From Synechococcales cyanobacterium PMM_0002 (lineage in GTDB: Bacteria; Cyanobacteriota; Cyanobacteriia; Elainellales; Elainellaceae), in NCBI GenBank assembly GCA_949127925.1, contig CASBQX010000339.1, positions 1 through 17,625 on the forward strand: a stretch of DNA of 17,625 nt, given 5' to 3'. The notes beneath the pieces are model-generated. The model searched no databases. It was not told the origin of the DNA and was given only the letters and a program-made list of their open reading frames with translations. Positions 6,930 to 13,737 of the stretch are shown in pieces; within the stretch, counting starts at the first letter, position 1, and each line of letters begins with the position of its first letter. The translations under genes and the position numbers were made by a program.

Positions 6930-7871
6930 ATGACAACAATGAAAGCAGTCCGAATTCATGCGTATGGCGGCCCAGAGGTTTTGGTCTATGAAGACACTCC
7001 ACTGCCCGCGATCGCTGATGATGACGTGCTGATTCGGGTTTATGCGGCGGCTGTCAATCCGGTAGATTGGAAAATTCGAGCTGGCCATCTGCAAGAATTT
7101 TTACCTTACACCCTGCCACTGACGTTGGGCTGGGATGTCTCTGGAGTTGTGGAGTCGATCGGTGCCGATGTCACCAGTTTTAAGCTAGGGGATGAGGTTT
7201 ACGCTCGTCCTAATATTGCGCGGGATGGGGCGTATGCAGAATACATTGCAGTCAAAGCGTCAGAGGTAGCTGTCAAGCCCAAAACGGTGGATCATGTCCA
7301 TGCAGCGGCTGTCCCTCTGGCCGCTATTACTGCGTGGCACTGTCTATTTGAATCAGCCCAGCTAGCTGCCGGACAGCGGGTGTTGATTCATGCCGCAGCG
7401 GGTGGAGTGGGTAGCTATGCTGTACAGTTCGCTCACTGGAAAGGGGCAGAGGTCATTGGTACCGCTTCAGCCCGTAACCACGATTTCTTGGTTGAACTAG
7501 GAGCCAATCAGGTAATCGACTATCAAACAACCCAATTTGAAGATGTAGTAGAACCTGTTGATGTTGTGTTTGACACGATGGGTGGCGATGTCCAGGAGCG
7601 CTCTTGGCAGGTTTTGAAACCGGGGGGCATTTTGGTTTCGGTTGTTTCACCGCCATCAGAAGCACAAGCATCTGCCCATCATTGCCGGGGTGCCTATGTG
7701 TTCATTCAGCCCAGAGCCGATTGGTTGGCAGAGATAGCACAATTGATTGATGCCGGTCAGGTTAAACCGATCGTTGATGCGGTGCTGCCGCTGAGCCAAG
7801 CAGCCGAAGCGCACCAGATGAGCGAAAGTGGTCACACGCGTGGCAAAATTGTATTCCAAGTTAAGCCGTGA
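6930..7871 (+). CDS. NAD(P)-dependent zinc-independent medium-chain oxidoreductase (quinone oxidoreductase type)
   Basis: A 313-residue cytosolic enzyme of the medium-chain dehydrogenase/reductase superfamily. The GroES-like N-terminal domain (about 1-125) has AAAVNPVDWKIRAG in place of the catalytic zinc cysteine and histidine, and there is no structural-zinc cysteine cluster, so it belongs to the quinone oxidoreductase group. The Rossmann domain carries the nucleotide-binding AAAGGVGSYAVQFA (155-168), followed by GAEVIGTASARN and VDVVFDTMGG. The C-terminus TRGKIVFQVKP is typical. It probably reduces quinones or conjugated enones with NADPH; the physiological substrate is not deducible. The start may be ATG 6930 or 6939, and neither has a good ribosome binding site. 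It is transcribed alone, toward the nuclease islet on the other strand. Confidence 0.88.
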   Translation: MTTMKAVRIHAYGGPEVLVYEDTPLPAIADDDVLIRVYAAAVNPVDWKIRAGHLQEFLPYTLPLTLGWDVSGVVESIGADVTSFKLGDEVYARPNIARDGAYAEYIAVKASEVAVKPKTVDHVHAAAVPLAAITAWHCLFESAQLAAGQRVLIHAAAGGVGSYAVQFAHWKGAEVIGTASARNHDFLVELGANQVIDYQTTQFEDVVEPVDVVFDTMGGDVQERSWQVLKPGGILVSVVSPPSEAQASAHHCRGAYVFIQPRADWLAEIAQLIDAGQVKPIVDAVLPLSQAAEAHQMSESGHTRGKIVFQVKP

Positions 7872-7939
7872 GGTTGATGCGATGGAGGTTTTTGGATGCT
7901 CTGGGCGATCGCCTGTCACTGCAAGTTGGGGCGATCGCG

Positions 7940-8162
7940 TCACGCTGCACCGCTAGAAGCCTTACCCCGTGTTGCTAACCACCGCTCAAGCGAATGATGG
8001 CTTTCGCCGCTGTGTCTACCTGCTAATAAGCCTTCAATCCCAATATGTTCATCTAAATCAACCCACTCAATGGCATAACCGTCGCCTAAGAGTTGCTAGT
8101 TTTGTTGCTCTGCTTGATGATTTGGGCTGCAAGCGGTTCGATCTTAAGTGTCAAGTAGTCAT
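7940..8162 (-). pseudogene. DUF2442 protein remnant
   Basis: The C-terminal half is plain in one minus-strand frame (7940-8095): QLLGDGYAIEWVDLDEHIG, then IEGLLAGRHSGESHHSLERW, which is the DUF2442 signature. Directly upstream a TAG (8096-8098) stands where the family has Trp (EQRxxWxLLGDG-type context; here EQQN-stop-QLLGDG), as if TGG had become TAG. The family N-terminus survives in part: ATG at 8160-8162 starts M-T-T, and adding back a single T would give MTTLTLKIEPLAAQI. The middle, some tens of codons, is missing. So there are three lesions: a 1-base deletion, an internal deletion and a nonsense codon. In intact loci DUF2442 genes follow DUF4160 genes, a putative antitoxin-toxin arrangement. 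Confidence 0.7.
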
Positions 8163-8220
8163 GCCGAGCCTCCAGCAGTGTTTGTTCGTGTTCCTCCACA
8201 AGCCAATCAATATCGTTAAT
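8152..8220 (-). pseudogene. DUF4160 protein C-terminal remnant
   Basis: The minus strand reads INDIDWLVEEHEQTLLEARHDYL, which resembles the C-terminal helix of DUF4160 proteins (an LVxEHxxxLLEAWHDYF-like pattern). Its 5' part is gone: the frame runs straight into the 3' end of the HNH gene, whose TAA (8216-8218) overlaps the fragment. It sits immediately before the DUF2442 relic, the order found in intact DUF4160-DUF2442 pairs, which strengthens an otherwise short match. The breakpoint near 8220 suggests that the nuclease cassette replaced the upstream part. Confidence 0.5.
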
Positions 8221-8838
8221 GAAGCATAGCAATGACTTCATGAGGATAATAAGGAGGATCTTTTAGATGAATAATTGCATGGCAATTTGGACAAACAGGA
8301 ATTAAATCAGACACAGGATCTACTCTATACGACTCTCCAATTTTGCTTATTGGTTTAATGTGATGCATATGAATAAGATCTTTAGCGATCGCTCCATAAA
8401 CATCACTGAGTTTTATACTGCAAACTCGACAGGCATAGCCATAATGAGACAAGCAGTCAGCTCGCGCTTTCGGATCTCTTTCGGATCTCTTTCGGATCTG
8501 TTAACTTTAATTTGTTGTACAGAACCTTCTTGATATTCGATCCCGTCAGGCAATTCCTCCGATAGATGAGTGTCAGTAATGACATACTTGTAACCATTAA
8601 GCAAAGATATTCTTTTGGGTATATTGATTCTCTTGGAAACTGAAATCCCAGGTATTTTAAGTTCATTTTCATCGTTGAAAATGATGTATCCTGACCGATC
8701 CCAAAGAGCACAGGGATAGAACTGGACTAAACCATAAAAGTTGCCCCAGTCACTGTATCGTGATTGAACAACCTCTAATCCGAATGCTTTGCTTAACTCC
8801 TCTGCCTTTTTACGATTCACAGTTGTCTCAGCTCTCAC
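8216..8838 (-). pseudogene. HNH endonuclease, frameshifted by an 11-bp tandem repeat unit
   Basis: Two overlapping frames encode one protein. The first (GTG 8838 to stop 8413) supplies an N-terminal domain of about 120 residues ending VNRSERDPK, then runs out of frame. The second (8452 to 8216) supplies the nuclease: CRVC, MHHIKPIS, and CPNCHAIIH, the two zinc CxxC pairs and the His-Asn-His residues of a restriction-type HNH fold. The break lies in three tandem copies of CTTTCGGATCT (plus strand, 8467-8499). Removing one unit joins the frames as VNRSERDPKARADCLSHYGY and gives a continuous 203-residue protein with CRVC at 133-136, HHIKP at 155-159 and CPNCHAIIH at 179-187. Everything else in the gene is intact, so the event is recent or reversible. 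It lies 15 bases downstream of the HsdR_N-type gene and was probably co-transcribed with it. Confidence 0.88.
8467..8499. repeat. 11-bp tandem repeat, three exact copies, inside the HNH gene
   Basis: CTTTCGGATCT at 8467-8477, 8478-8488 and 8489-8499. Two copies would keep the HNH gene in frame; three shift it. Exact short tandem repeats within a coding region are substrates for slipped-strand mutation. Confidence 0.95.
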
Positions 8839-8853
8839 TTGTACTTGTAAAAA

Positions 8854-9651
8854 TCAGGTAGCTATCGGCGCATCTTCTACAGAGGAGGAAACCTTCACTG
8901 CCTTTTCACGATCTTTAGCAAGCTTCCGATAAAAAGACTGAATTTTCTTCTTCGCCTCGTCGCCTTTGTCGCCTTCGAGGATGTCACGCTTTAAAACTTC
9001 CGTCAACAGAATGCTAGAAATTTCCTCAGTTTCGATCTTAACGCCGGGGGAGATGCGACGCAATTCTCGACGCAAGACTTCAAGCACAGGATCTGAAAGA
9101 ATTATTGCTCCAACTAAAAAACGACTGAGTGCCTGTCGCTGTGTATGATATTCGCCAAGCAGTGACTTAGACCAACTCTCCTTTGATAGCAAATAAAGCA
9201 TGTCGAGGTCACTATTCTTGCGAGAATTCAATCCACTAAAGTTGAACTCAAGAACTAATTCTTGATTAATGGGCCTTGTAAATGAAATGCGATAAACTCG
9301 CCAAGTCTCAGCGTTCGTCAGAACTACCCAATCAACGCCTTGATTAGCAGCATAATCCACAGCTTGTTTCACATATGTTTCTTTTAGTTCAAGCCCGATG
9401 GCCTTCGCTTCAATTAACAGACGCAGTTCCCCATCTAGCTTGAGAGCAAGATCACAAAACGTACCTCTGATCAGGTGTTCCGAGGTAATTTCCGCATATT
9501 TATCGTAGCCAAAGACTTCGGACAATATATCTTTGATGATGGTGACAGTATCTGATTCGTTGACGTCGCGACTCTTGGCAGAAGCCACAATTGGCTGAAA
9601 TCGCTTGATTCCAGCAACAAATCTTTCAGCAACTTTATTTGGGACAGCCAT
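8854..9651 (-). CDS. solitary HsdR N-terminal-domain nuclease (PD-(D/E)xK type)
   Basis: A 265-residue protein resembling the N-terminal nuclease domain of type I restriction subunit R. The catalytic PD-(D/E)xK pattern is visible as Asp67 in TFCDLALKLDG and Glu81-Ala-Lys83 in RLLIEAKAIG, followed by QAVDYAANQGVDWVVLTN and a WRVY strand typical of this fold. There is no helicase motor and no HsdM or HsdS nearby, so it is not a type I enzyme. The C-terminal 100 residues are helical and charged, without a recognised domain. It appears intact and is followed after 15 bases by the frameshifted HNH endonuclease. Base composition is more A+T rich than the flanks, and no HIP1 octamer lies in it, which would fit acquisition by transfer, although HIP1 gaps of similar size occur elsewhere here. 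A role in defence is inference. Confidence 0.75.
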   Translation of the reverse strand: MAVPNKVAERFVAGIKRFQPIVASAKSRDVNESDTVTIIKDILSEVFGYDKYAEITSEHLIRGTFCDLALKLDGELRLLIEAKAIGLELKETYVKQAVDYAANQGVDWVVLTNAETWRVYRISFTRPINQELVLEFNFSGLNSRKNSDLDMLYLLSKESWSKSLLGEYHTQRQALSRFLVGAIILSDPVLEVLRRELRRISPGVKIETEEISSILLTEVLKRDILEGDKGDEAKKKIQSFYRKLAKDREKAVKVSSSVEDAPIAT

Positions 9652-10287
9652 GATTTTTCAAGACCTAACTATGTATTGAGCAGTGGCGGAGCTAATTGAG
9701 AAATACAATCAAACACCAGTTTAGACTACGTTTCGTTAACCCATTCTGATTTTTTAGAGCTTCAGGAGTGCGATTCAGTTACTCAGGTCGATCGCCCTCT
9801 TGCCCCACTGTTCTAACAGTTCCCTATTCGATCGTCACTCTCTACAAGAGGATCGCCCCCGCCTAAGTTGAATCTGAATTGAACAAGAAATCTGGTCGCA
9901 AACGTCCCACTCGGCAAAAGGCGGCGGCTGTTAGCTAAAAGGGCGCACAATTATAGGATGGCGGTATTAGGTATAAAAGGCGATCGCGCCACTAACTCAA
10001 CGCGTTCACCATGCAAACGTGAGGAGTGGAGGGATGAAGTGCGATCGCCGCTATTTTGTTTATGTTGACTAAGGATTGTGGATGAATAACGTGGATTAAT
10101 ATAGAGTGCAACTCTGAGTCAACCCAGATTGTGTGCCCAGATGGCGGGTAGCGCGCGGCGCGGGGATGCGGAGCCTGTGGCTGCTGTAATATGAGAGATA
10201 GTGTTACCCAACTTACAGCGTCGCCATCCAGCGATTGAGCTTGGAGTAACCGCATAAAGGTATCTTTGCTTGGAGTTAATTTCAACT
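9652..10287. other. 636-base gap between the nuclease gene and cpcS
   Basis: I recognise no gene here. It must contain the divergent promoters of the nuclease gene and cpcS, but I see no convincing -35/-10 pair. A 97-codon minus-strand frame (9992-10285) overlaps the cpcS start region and resembles no family I know. A short plus-strand fragment around 9877-9937 ends in a basic KKSGRKRPTRQKAAAVS and might be a gene tail, but lacks a body. Two HIP1 octamers lie near 9980 and 10041. Confidence 0.4.
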
Positions 10288-10920
10288 ATGGATGTCATGG
10301 AGTTTTTTCAGCTGAGTACCGGGGTGTGGCGATCGCAGCGCACCACCCATCACCTGGCCTTCAAACGGACTGAAGCAGGCGAATCCGAGATTCAGGTCGA
10401 GGCACTAGCTGCCGATCACGCCAAAGTGGTTGAGATCTGTCAGATCCATGACGTTGACCCTAAGCACGCGATCGGTGGTGCCTTTGTGTCGTGGCACGGT
10501 GCCATGGGTTGGGATAAAGACGATGAGAACCATGAAGGATCTACCGTATTTGCCCTGATTCCAGATATCGATCAACCCCGTAACGGCACCCTGCTGCGAG
10601 AGCGGGGCTATGCAGAAATTGTCCCTGTGGCGGGACAATACCACATGGATGATGACGGTGGGCTAGTGCTGACCACTGAATATGAAACCATGAGTTCGAT
10701 CGAGCGATTCTGGTTTCCCAGCCCCAGCCTCAGAATGCGAACCAGCACGGTAAAACGGTTCGGTGGGTTTGCTACCGCTACTTTCTGTACCGAATTCCGG
10801 CTTGGAGATGCATCAGAAGTTGCGGCCAACCCAGAAAAGGCTGACCGCAGCCAAGATGCGTCTGAGCCAACGCCAGCCACGGCTGAACCCGCACCGCACT
10901 TGTCTGTTTTGGGTTGGTAG
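10288..10920 (+). CDS. cpcS: phycobiliprotein lyase, CpcS/CpeS family
   Basis: A lipocalin-fold chromophore lyase that attaches phycocyanobilin to a cysteine of phycobiliprotein beta subunits (and allophycocyanin in CpcS-I types). The product begins MDVMEFFQLSTGVWRSQRTT and continues THHLAFKRTEAGESEIQVEA, the family opening. Further hallmarks are GGAFVSWHGAMGWDKDDENH, LLRERGYAEIVPVAGQYHMD, and SSIERFWFPSPSLRMRTSTV with KRFGGFATATFC. ATG 10288 gives the conserved N-terminus; a longer frame from TTG 10270 adds six residues and is less likely. Of about 210 residues, the last 35 form a Pro/Ala/Glu-rich tail (ASEPTPATAEPAPH) beyond the usual end. A metallopeptidase-like gene follows 80 bases on, and cpcG lies beyond that, so this is a small phycobilisome locus. 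CpcS proteins may work alone or with CpcU; no cpcU is seen. Confidence 0.93.
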   Translation: MDVMEFFQLSTGVWRSQRTTHHLAFKRTEAGESEIQVEALAADHAKVVEICQIHDVDPKHAIGGAFVSWHGAMGWDKDDENHEGSTVFALIPDIDQPRNGTLLRERGYAEIVPVAGQYHMDDDGGLVLTTEYETMSSIERFWFPSPSLRMRTSTVKRFGGFATATFCTEFRLGDASEVAANPEKADRSQDASEPTPATAEPAPHLSVLGW

Positions 10921-11001
10921 TTTATGCCCATACCGTAATTTTTCGGTGATTTTGGGATTGAGGAGACCCTGGAGCTGCCCTGCTCGCCCCAATATCACCT
11001 G

Positions 11002-11604
11002 TTGTTTTACAGGCAGCAGACTTTGGTGGACTCATTAATCATTACGGCCAGTCTCGATCCCTTTATCCGTGGGTTGGATTATTTGTATGGGGTACGCGGG
11101 CTTGCGTTAGATCCAGACATGGTGAATTGGGTCTATGACCTAGAGCAGCGATCGCCCATCTGCACCTGGATCGGCCAGCATATTGAAGCTGTAAACACGC
11201 AACTGAATGTCTACCTCCAGGCTTGCCACAATTGTTTTCATCCTTGGGAGCAGCCCGCCATCCAAGTGTTTGCGGCTCCCCTGGCTCAGTCCTTTGGCAT
11301 TGATGCACTCTGCAATTTTCAGACTCAGCCCCTCACCATCTTGGTCGATGTAGGTCGAGTTGAACCGGAAGACTGGCTAAGATTGGTTGTGCATGAATAT
11401 GCCCATGCCCATGCCGGATCTCCGGGGCACCACTCGCAGTTTGCGCGATCGCTAGGTCATCTGTGCCTGGGGTTAGAAATTGAACTGCCCCTATGTCAAC
11501 CCGGCAGGGAAGAAAATCTCCGGTTTTACCCTCATTGCCTCGCTACTGCCGACCCACTAGCATTTTGGCAAGGCAAAGGCGCTCGTCGGCGATTCGACGC
11601 CTAA
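11002..11604 (+). CDS. uncharacterised HExxH zinc-metallopeptidase-like protein
   Basis: About 200 residues, not a family whose function I know. Residues 131-135 read HEYAH inside LRLVVHEYAHAHAGSPGHHSQFA, a gluzincin-like HExxH. A further His pair (143-144) follows in a GHHSQF context, recalling the third metal ligand of SprT-like enzymes (HxxF/W-type). The motif suggests a zinc hydrolase, but peptidase activity is inference. No signal peptide is visible, so it is probably cytosolic. The start is uncertain: the annotated start is TTG 11002, while the open frame reaches back to 10939 (reading LPCSPQYHLLFYRQQTLVD) with AGGAGA at 10961-10966 but no ATG or GTG. It lies between cpcS and cpcG on the same strand, which invites but does not prove a phycobilisome-related role. 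Confidence 0.65.
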   Translation: MFYRQQTLVDSLIITASLDPFIRGLDYLYGVRGLALDPDMVNWVYDLEQRSPICTWIGQHIEAVNTQLNVYLQACHNCFHPWEQPAIQVFAAPLAQSFGIDALCNFQTQPLTILVDVGRVEPEDWLRLVVHEYAHAHAGSPGHHSQFARSLGHLCLGLEIELPLCQPGREENLRFYPHCLATADPLAFWQGKGARRRFDA

Positions 11605-11620
11605 CCCGACTGGGTGACTT

Positions 11621-11665
11621 AGATGTAGCGTTGTCAGATGTAGCACTGTCAGATGTAGCATTGTG
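11621..11665. repeat. 15-bp tandem repeat, three copies
   Basis: AGATGTAGCGTTGTC, AGATGTAGCACTGTC and AGATGTAGCATTGTG stand head to tail. A more degenerate unit, AGATGTTGAAACGTT, follows at 11673-11687. It lies in the 280-base gap before cpcG, just after the metallopeptidase-like gene, and looks like a short tandemly repeated repetitive sequence of the kind common in cyanobacteria. Confidence 0.85.
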
Positions 11666-11867
11666 AAGCGTTAGATGTTGAAACGTTACGCCCTTAAACA
11701 CAGCCTTCTAACGAACTAGGGTGATCCAATTTCTGGTAAAGCGTTTCATCATGATCGGAAGGCCAAATACCAAATTAAGTTATGTATTTTTTATCAGACT
11801 ATATCGAATAATGCGGCTTCCCTCCCTATATGATTATGAGTAACTTTTGTAAGATTTCATAAGGAAA

Positions 11868-11872
11868 GGGAG
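11868..11872 (+). promoter_or_regulatory. ribosome binding site of cpcG
   Basis: GGGAG ten bases before the GTG at 11883, within a purine-rich AAGGAAAGGGAGA. It supports the GTG start, which also yields the family's standard N-terminus. The upstream region contains TATGAT at 11829-11834 as a possible -10 element without a clear -35. Confidence 0.6.
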
Positions 11873-11882
11873 ATTTTCAGGC

Positions 11883-12635
11883 GTGGCAATTCCTCTTTTA
11901 GAATATTCCCCCATTAGCCAAAATAATCGGGTAACAGGTTACGAAGTTCCTGGAGATGAGAAACCAAGGATCTACTCCACAGACAACCTGCTTTCCCCCG
12001 CCGACATGGACACTCTGATTGAAGCGGCATATCGCCAGATCTTTTTCCATGCCTTTGCGGCTGATCGGGAACGGTTTTTGGAGTCTCAACTCCGCAATGG
12101 TCAAATCACTGTTCGCGACTTCATTCGGGGCTTAGTGCTCTCCGACACATACCGACGCAGTTTCTACGAACTCAACAGCAATTATCGCTTTGTTGAGCAA
12201 ACCGTGCAGCGGGTGCTAGGACGCGATGTCTATAGCGATCGCGAAAAGATTGCTTGGTCTATCGTTGTCGCCACCAAGGGCATTATCGGATTTATAGACG
12301 ATCTGCTCAATAGCGACGAATACCTTGAAGCCTTCGGGTACGATACCCTGCCCTATCAACGCCGTCGGGTGCTGCCCGGTCGCCCCGAAGGTGAACGGCC
12401 TTTCAACATCACCTCGCCTCGCTACGGGGCTTACCACCGCGCCAAGCTGGGCTTCCCTCAGATCATCTGGCAAACCACGGTGCGCAGCTACGTTCCCCAA
12501 GACAAGCAGGCTAAAGTCGGTAGCCCTTCCTTGTTCCTCGACATGGCTCGCAGCATCAGCCCTCGGGTCAACTCCCCTCAGCGGATTTCAGCGACCAACA
12601 TCGATTTTGAGAAATCGGTGCCTTACCGGAAGTAG
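11883..12635 (+). CDS. cpcG: phycobilisome rod-core linker polypeptide CpcG
   Basis: A 250-residue linker that fixes phycocyanin rods to the allophycocyanin core on the cytosolic thylakoid face. The start is GTG 11883 and gives MAIPLLEYSPISQNNRVTGY, the standard CpcG N-terminus. The PBS_linker domain spans roughly residues 15-185: AAYRQIFFHAFAADRERFLE, SQLRNGQITVRDFIRGL, ELNSNYRFVEQTVQRVLGR, IAWSIVVATKGI and LPYQRRRVLPGRP. The tail of about 60 residues is polar and ends SVPYRK. It lacks the hydrophobic C-terminal segment of CpcL (CpcG2-type) linkers, so this is a core-attaching CpcG rather than the photosystem I-associated form. A hairpin repeat and a strong terminator follow. Expression is expected to be high in phycobilisome-forming conditions. 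Confidence 0.95.
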   Translation: MAIPLLEYSPISQNNRVTGYEVPGDEKPRIYSTDNLLSPADMDTLIEAAYRQIFFHAFAADRERFLESQLRNGQITVRDFIRGLVLSDTYRRSFYELNSNYRFVEQTVQRVLGRDVYSDREKIAWSIVVATKGIIGFIDDLLNSDEYLEAFGYDTLPYQRRRVLPGRPEGERPFNITSPRYGAYHRAKLGFPQIIWQTTVRSYVPQDKQAKVGSPSLFLDMARSISPRVNSPQRISATNIDFEKSVPYRK

Positions 12636-12658
12636 CCCGCAGAGGTGAGTTAGTTTTG

Positions 12659-12702
12659 AATTCTAAGGTTTGAGTTAAACGGTCAACTCAAACCTTAGAA
12701 TT
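12659..12702. repeat. dispersed hairpin, copy 2 (after cpcG)
   Basis: A perfect 18-bp stem, AATTCTAAGGTTTGAGTT at 12659-12676 with its exact complement at 12685-12702, around the loop AAACGGTC. The inner 24 bases (12669-12692) equal those at 3002-3025 except for one loop base, while the outer arms differ completely yet still pair. It starts 23 bases past the cpcG stop. Confidence 0.9.
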
Positions 12703-12717
12703 TCACAGCTTTTTATC

Positions 12718-12768
12718 AAAAAGAGCGGATGCCTCAGTTCCCTTGGGATCTGGCATCCGCTCTTTTTT
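12718..12768 (+). terminator. strong intrinsic terminator of cpcG
   Basis: AAAAAGAGCGGATGCC (12718-12733) pairs over 16 bases with GGCATCCGCTCTTTTT (12752-12767), followed by T. The 18-base loop has an internal CCC/GGG. The A-run on the other side would make it usable for the converging HTH gene too. Confidence 0.92.
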
Positions 12769-12909
12769 GATTGACTTAGGATGATGGATTTGGTTCGATC
12801 GGGAAATTGATTGCTGGTAGGGGCGAACGGCCGTTCGCCCCTACAGAAAAACGGCGGAGTTATTTAATTCTCATTCCTTAGTTTGATTGACTTAGTTTGA
12901 TTGACTTAG
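12766..12909. repeat. three exact 14-bp direct repeats flanking a palindrome
   Basis: TTTGATTGACTTAG occurs at 12766-12779, 12882-12895 and 12896-12909. The last two are in tandem and run through the stop codon of the HTH gene (12906-12908). The first and second copies bracket about 100 bases containing the 28-bp palindrome. Confidence 0.9.
12817..12844. repeat. 28-bp perfect palindrome
   Basis: GTAGGGGCGAACGG followed immediately by its exact reverse complement, with no spacer. A repeat of this sequence type (TAGGGGCGAA...TTCGCCCCTA) is, to my recollection, dispersed in intergenic regions of many filamentous cyanobacteria, so it is probably a genome-wide palindromic repeat rather than an operator for the neighbouring gene. 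Confidence 0.85.
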
Positions 12910-13346
12910 CCGATATCAAACCGATTGCCGATGCTTTGCTCATCCTCGGTGCGGAACCCAAGCTCTAGGAGCGCTTTGCGGATTTTGGCTTTGGAGGGAC
13001 GAATGGTGGGAACCGTTAAGCCCAGCTCTCTAGCTGTCTCAAATAGTTCTCGCATTAACAGCTCCAAAGAACTGTCATTGGCATCTTGGGGGAGATGCTC
13101 AATTCTGGCTTCATAGGCCAGCGTATAGAGTTCTAAGTGATGCTTTCCCATCACCCTAGCTAGCTTCCTCAAGGTTTCAGGGGTAGGGCAAGTACCCTTA
13201 AAGCAGGCTCCTCGCAGCCGGGGCTGGGGCACTCCAGACAGTTCCGCCAAGTGGTTCATGCTAACCCCTTGCTCTTCTAGGTATTGAAGAATCAGTTGCC
13301 CTAATGGCGAACAGTCTTCTGCTTTAATTTGCAACCTTGCTGGCAT
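12906..13346 (-). CDS. helix-turn-helix regulator, XRE-like, with unknown C-terminal domain
   Basis: A 146-residue putative DNA-binding protein. Residues 15-72 resemble a lambda-repressor-like HTH: LGQLILQYLEEQGVSMNHLA, with recognition part ELSGVPQPRLRGACFKG, and the closing TPETLRKLARVMG. It is slightly unusual in having RGACFKGTCP where most family members carry a Ser/Thr-rich turn. Residues 80-146 are charged and probably helical (LMRELFETARELG, IRKALLELGF), with no recognised fold. The gene converges on cpcG, and its stop lies in a 14-bp repeat. No ribosome binding site is clear before ATG 13346. A 6-bp dyad (GTACCT/AGGTAC, 13441-13458) about 95 bases upstream could be an operator, but this is speculative. 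Target genes are unknown. Confidence 0.7.
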   Translation of the reverse strand: MPARLQIKAEDCSPLGQLILQYLEEQGVSMNHLAELSGVPQPRLRGACFKGTCPTPETLRKLARVMGKHHLELYTLAYEARIEHLPQDANDSSLELLMRELFETARELGLTVPTIRPSKAKIRKALLELGFRTEDEQSIGNRFDIG

Positions 13347-13737
13347 TAATTTGTAGTTGGGTTGTAATTGAGGGCTAGCGATGAGTTCTAGGCAAACTCC
13401 TCAGTGCTTTGAGGAAGCGCCAACTTTCTTTCATATTGTAGTACCTGGATCTAGGTACGTCGAAATCTCATGGGGCATCAAACAGTTCAACCAGCGGGGT
13501 TCTCCTGCATGCTTGGCAGATTTTAGATATGCGGGTTTGCGGCTGCGTGTCAGGTGGTATCAGCAGCGTGATTGGTGGGTAGCGGCATGGGGATGAAGCA
13601 GGTAGAGGAGAAGCTTGTGAACGGTAATCCTATAGTATTTTTTAGAGCTGAGAGTTGGGGGAAGCTGCCTTCCTAGGTCGGGCTGGTCGAATACCCATAC
13701 AGGGACGCGATCGCCCGCTCACGACTCGCCGCCTACC
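13347..13737. other. 391-base gap, no recognised gene
   Basis: The gap lies between the HTH gene start and the OppC-type permease stop. It holds the dyad GTACCT-GGATCT-AGGTAC at 13441-13458 and one HIP1 octamer near 13709. A 71-codon plus-strand frame (13381-13596) has no recognisable domain and an unusual Trp/Arg-rich end; I do not call it a gene. No intrinsic terminator for the permease gene is evident. Confidence 0.4.

Noticed and set aside
7969..8229. 86-codon plus-strand frame
   Set aside because: Antisense to the DUF4160-DUF2442 relics, which explain this DNA better.
8394..9975. HIP1-free stretch as proof of foreign origin
   Set aside because: Gaps of about 1.5 kb without GCGATCGC also occur elsewhere in the window, so the absence is only weakly suggestive.
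9992..10285. 97-codon minus-strand frame before cpcS
   Set aside because: Overlaps the probable cpcS leader, no known domain, no convincing start signal.
11621..11687. Short CRISPR-like array
   Set aside because: 15-bp units abut without spacers; this is a plain tandem repeat. No CRISPR array or cas gene is in the window.
13381..13596. 71-codon plus-strand frame upstream of the HTH gene
   Set aside because: No recognisable domain or ribosome binding site.
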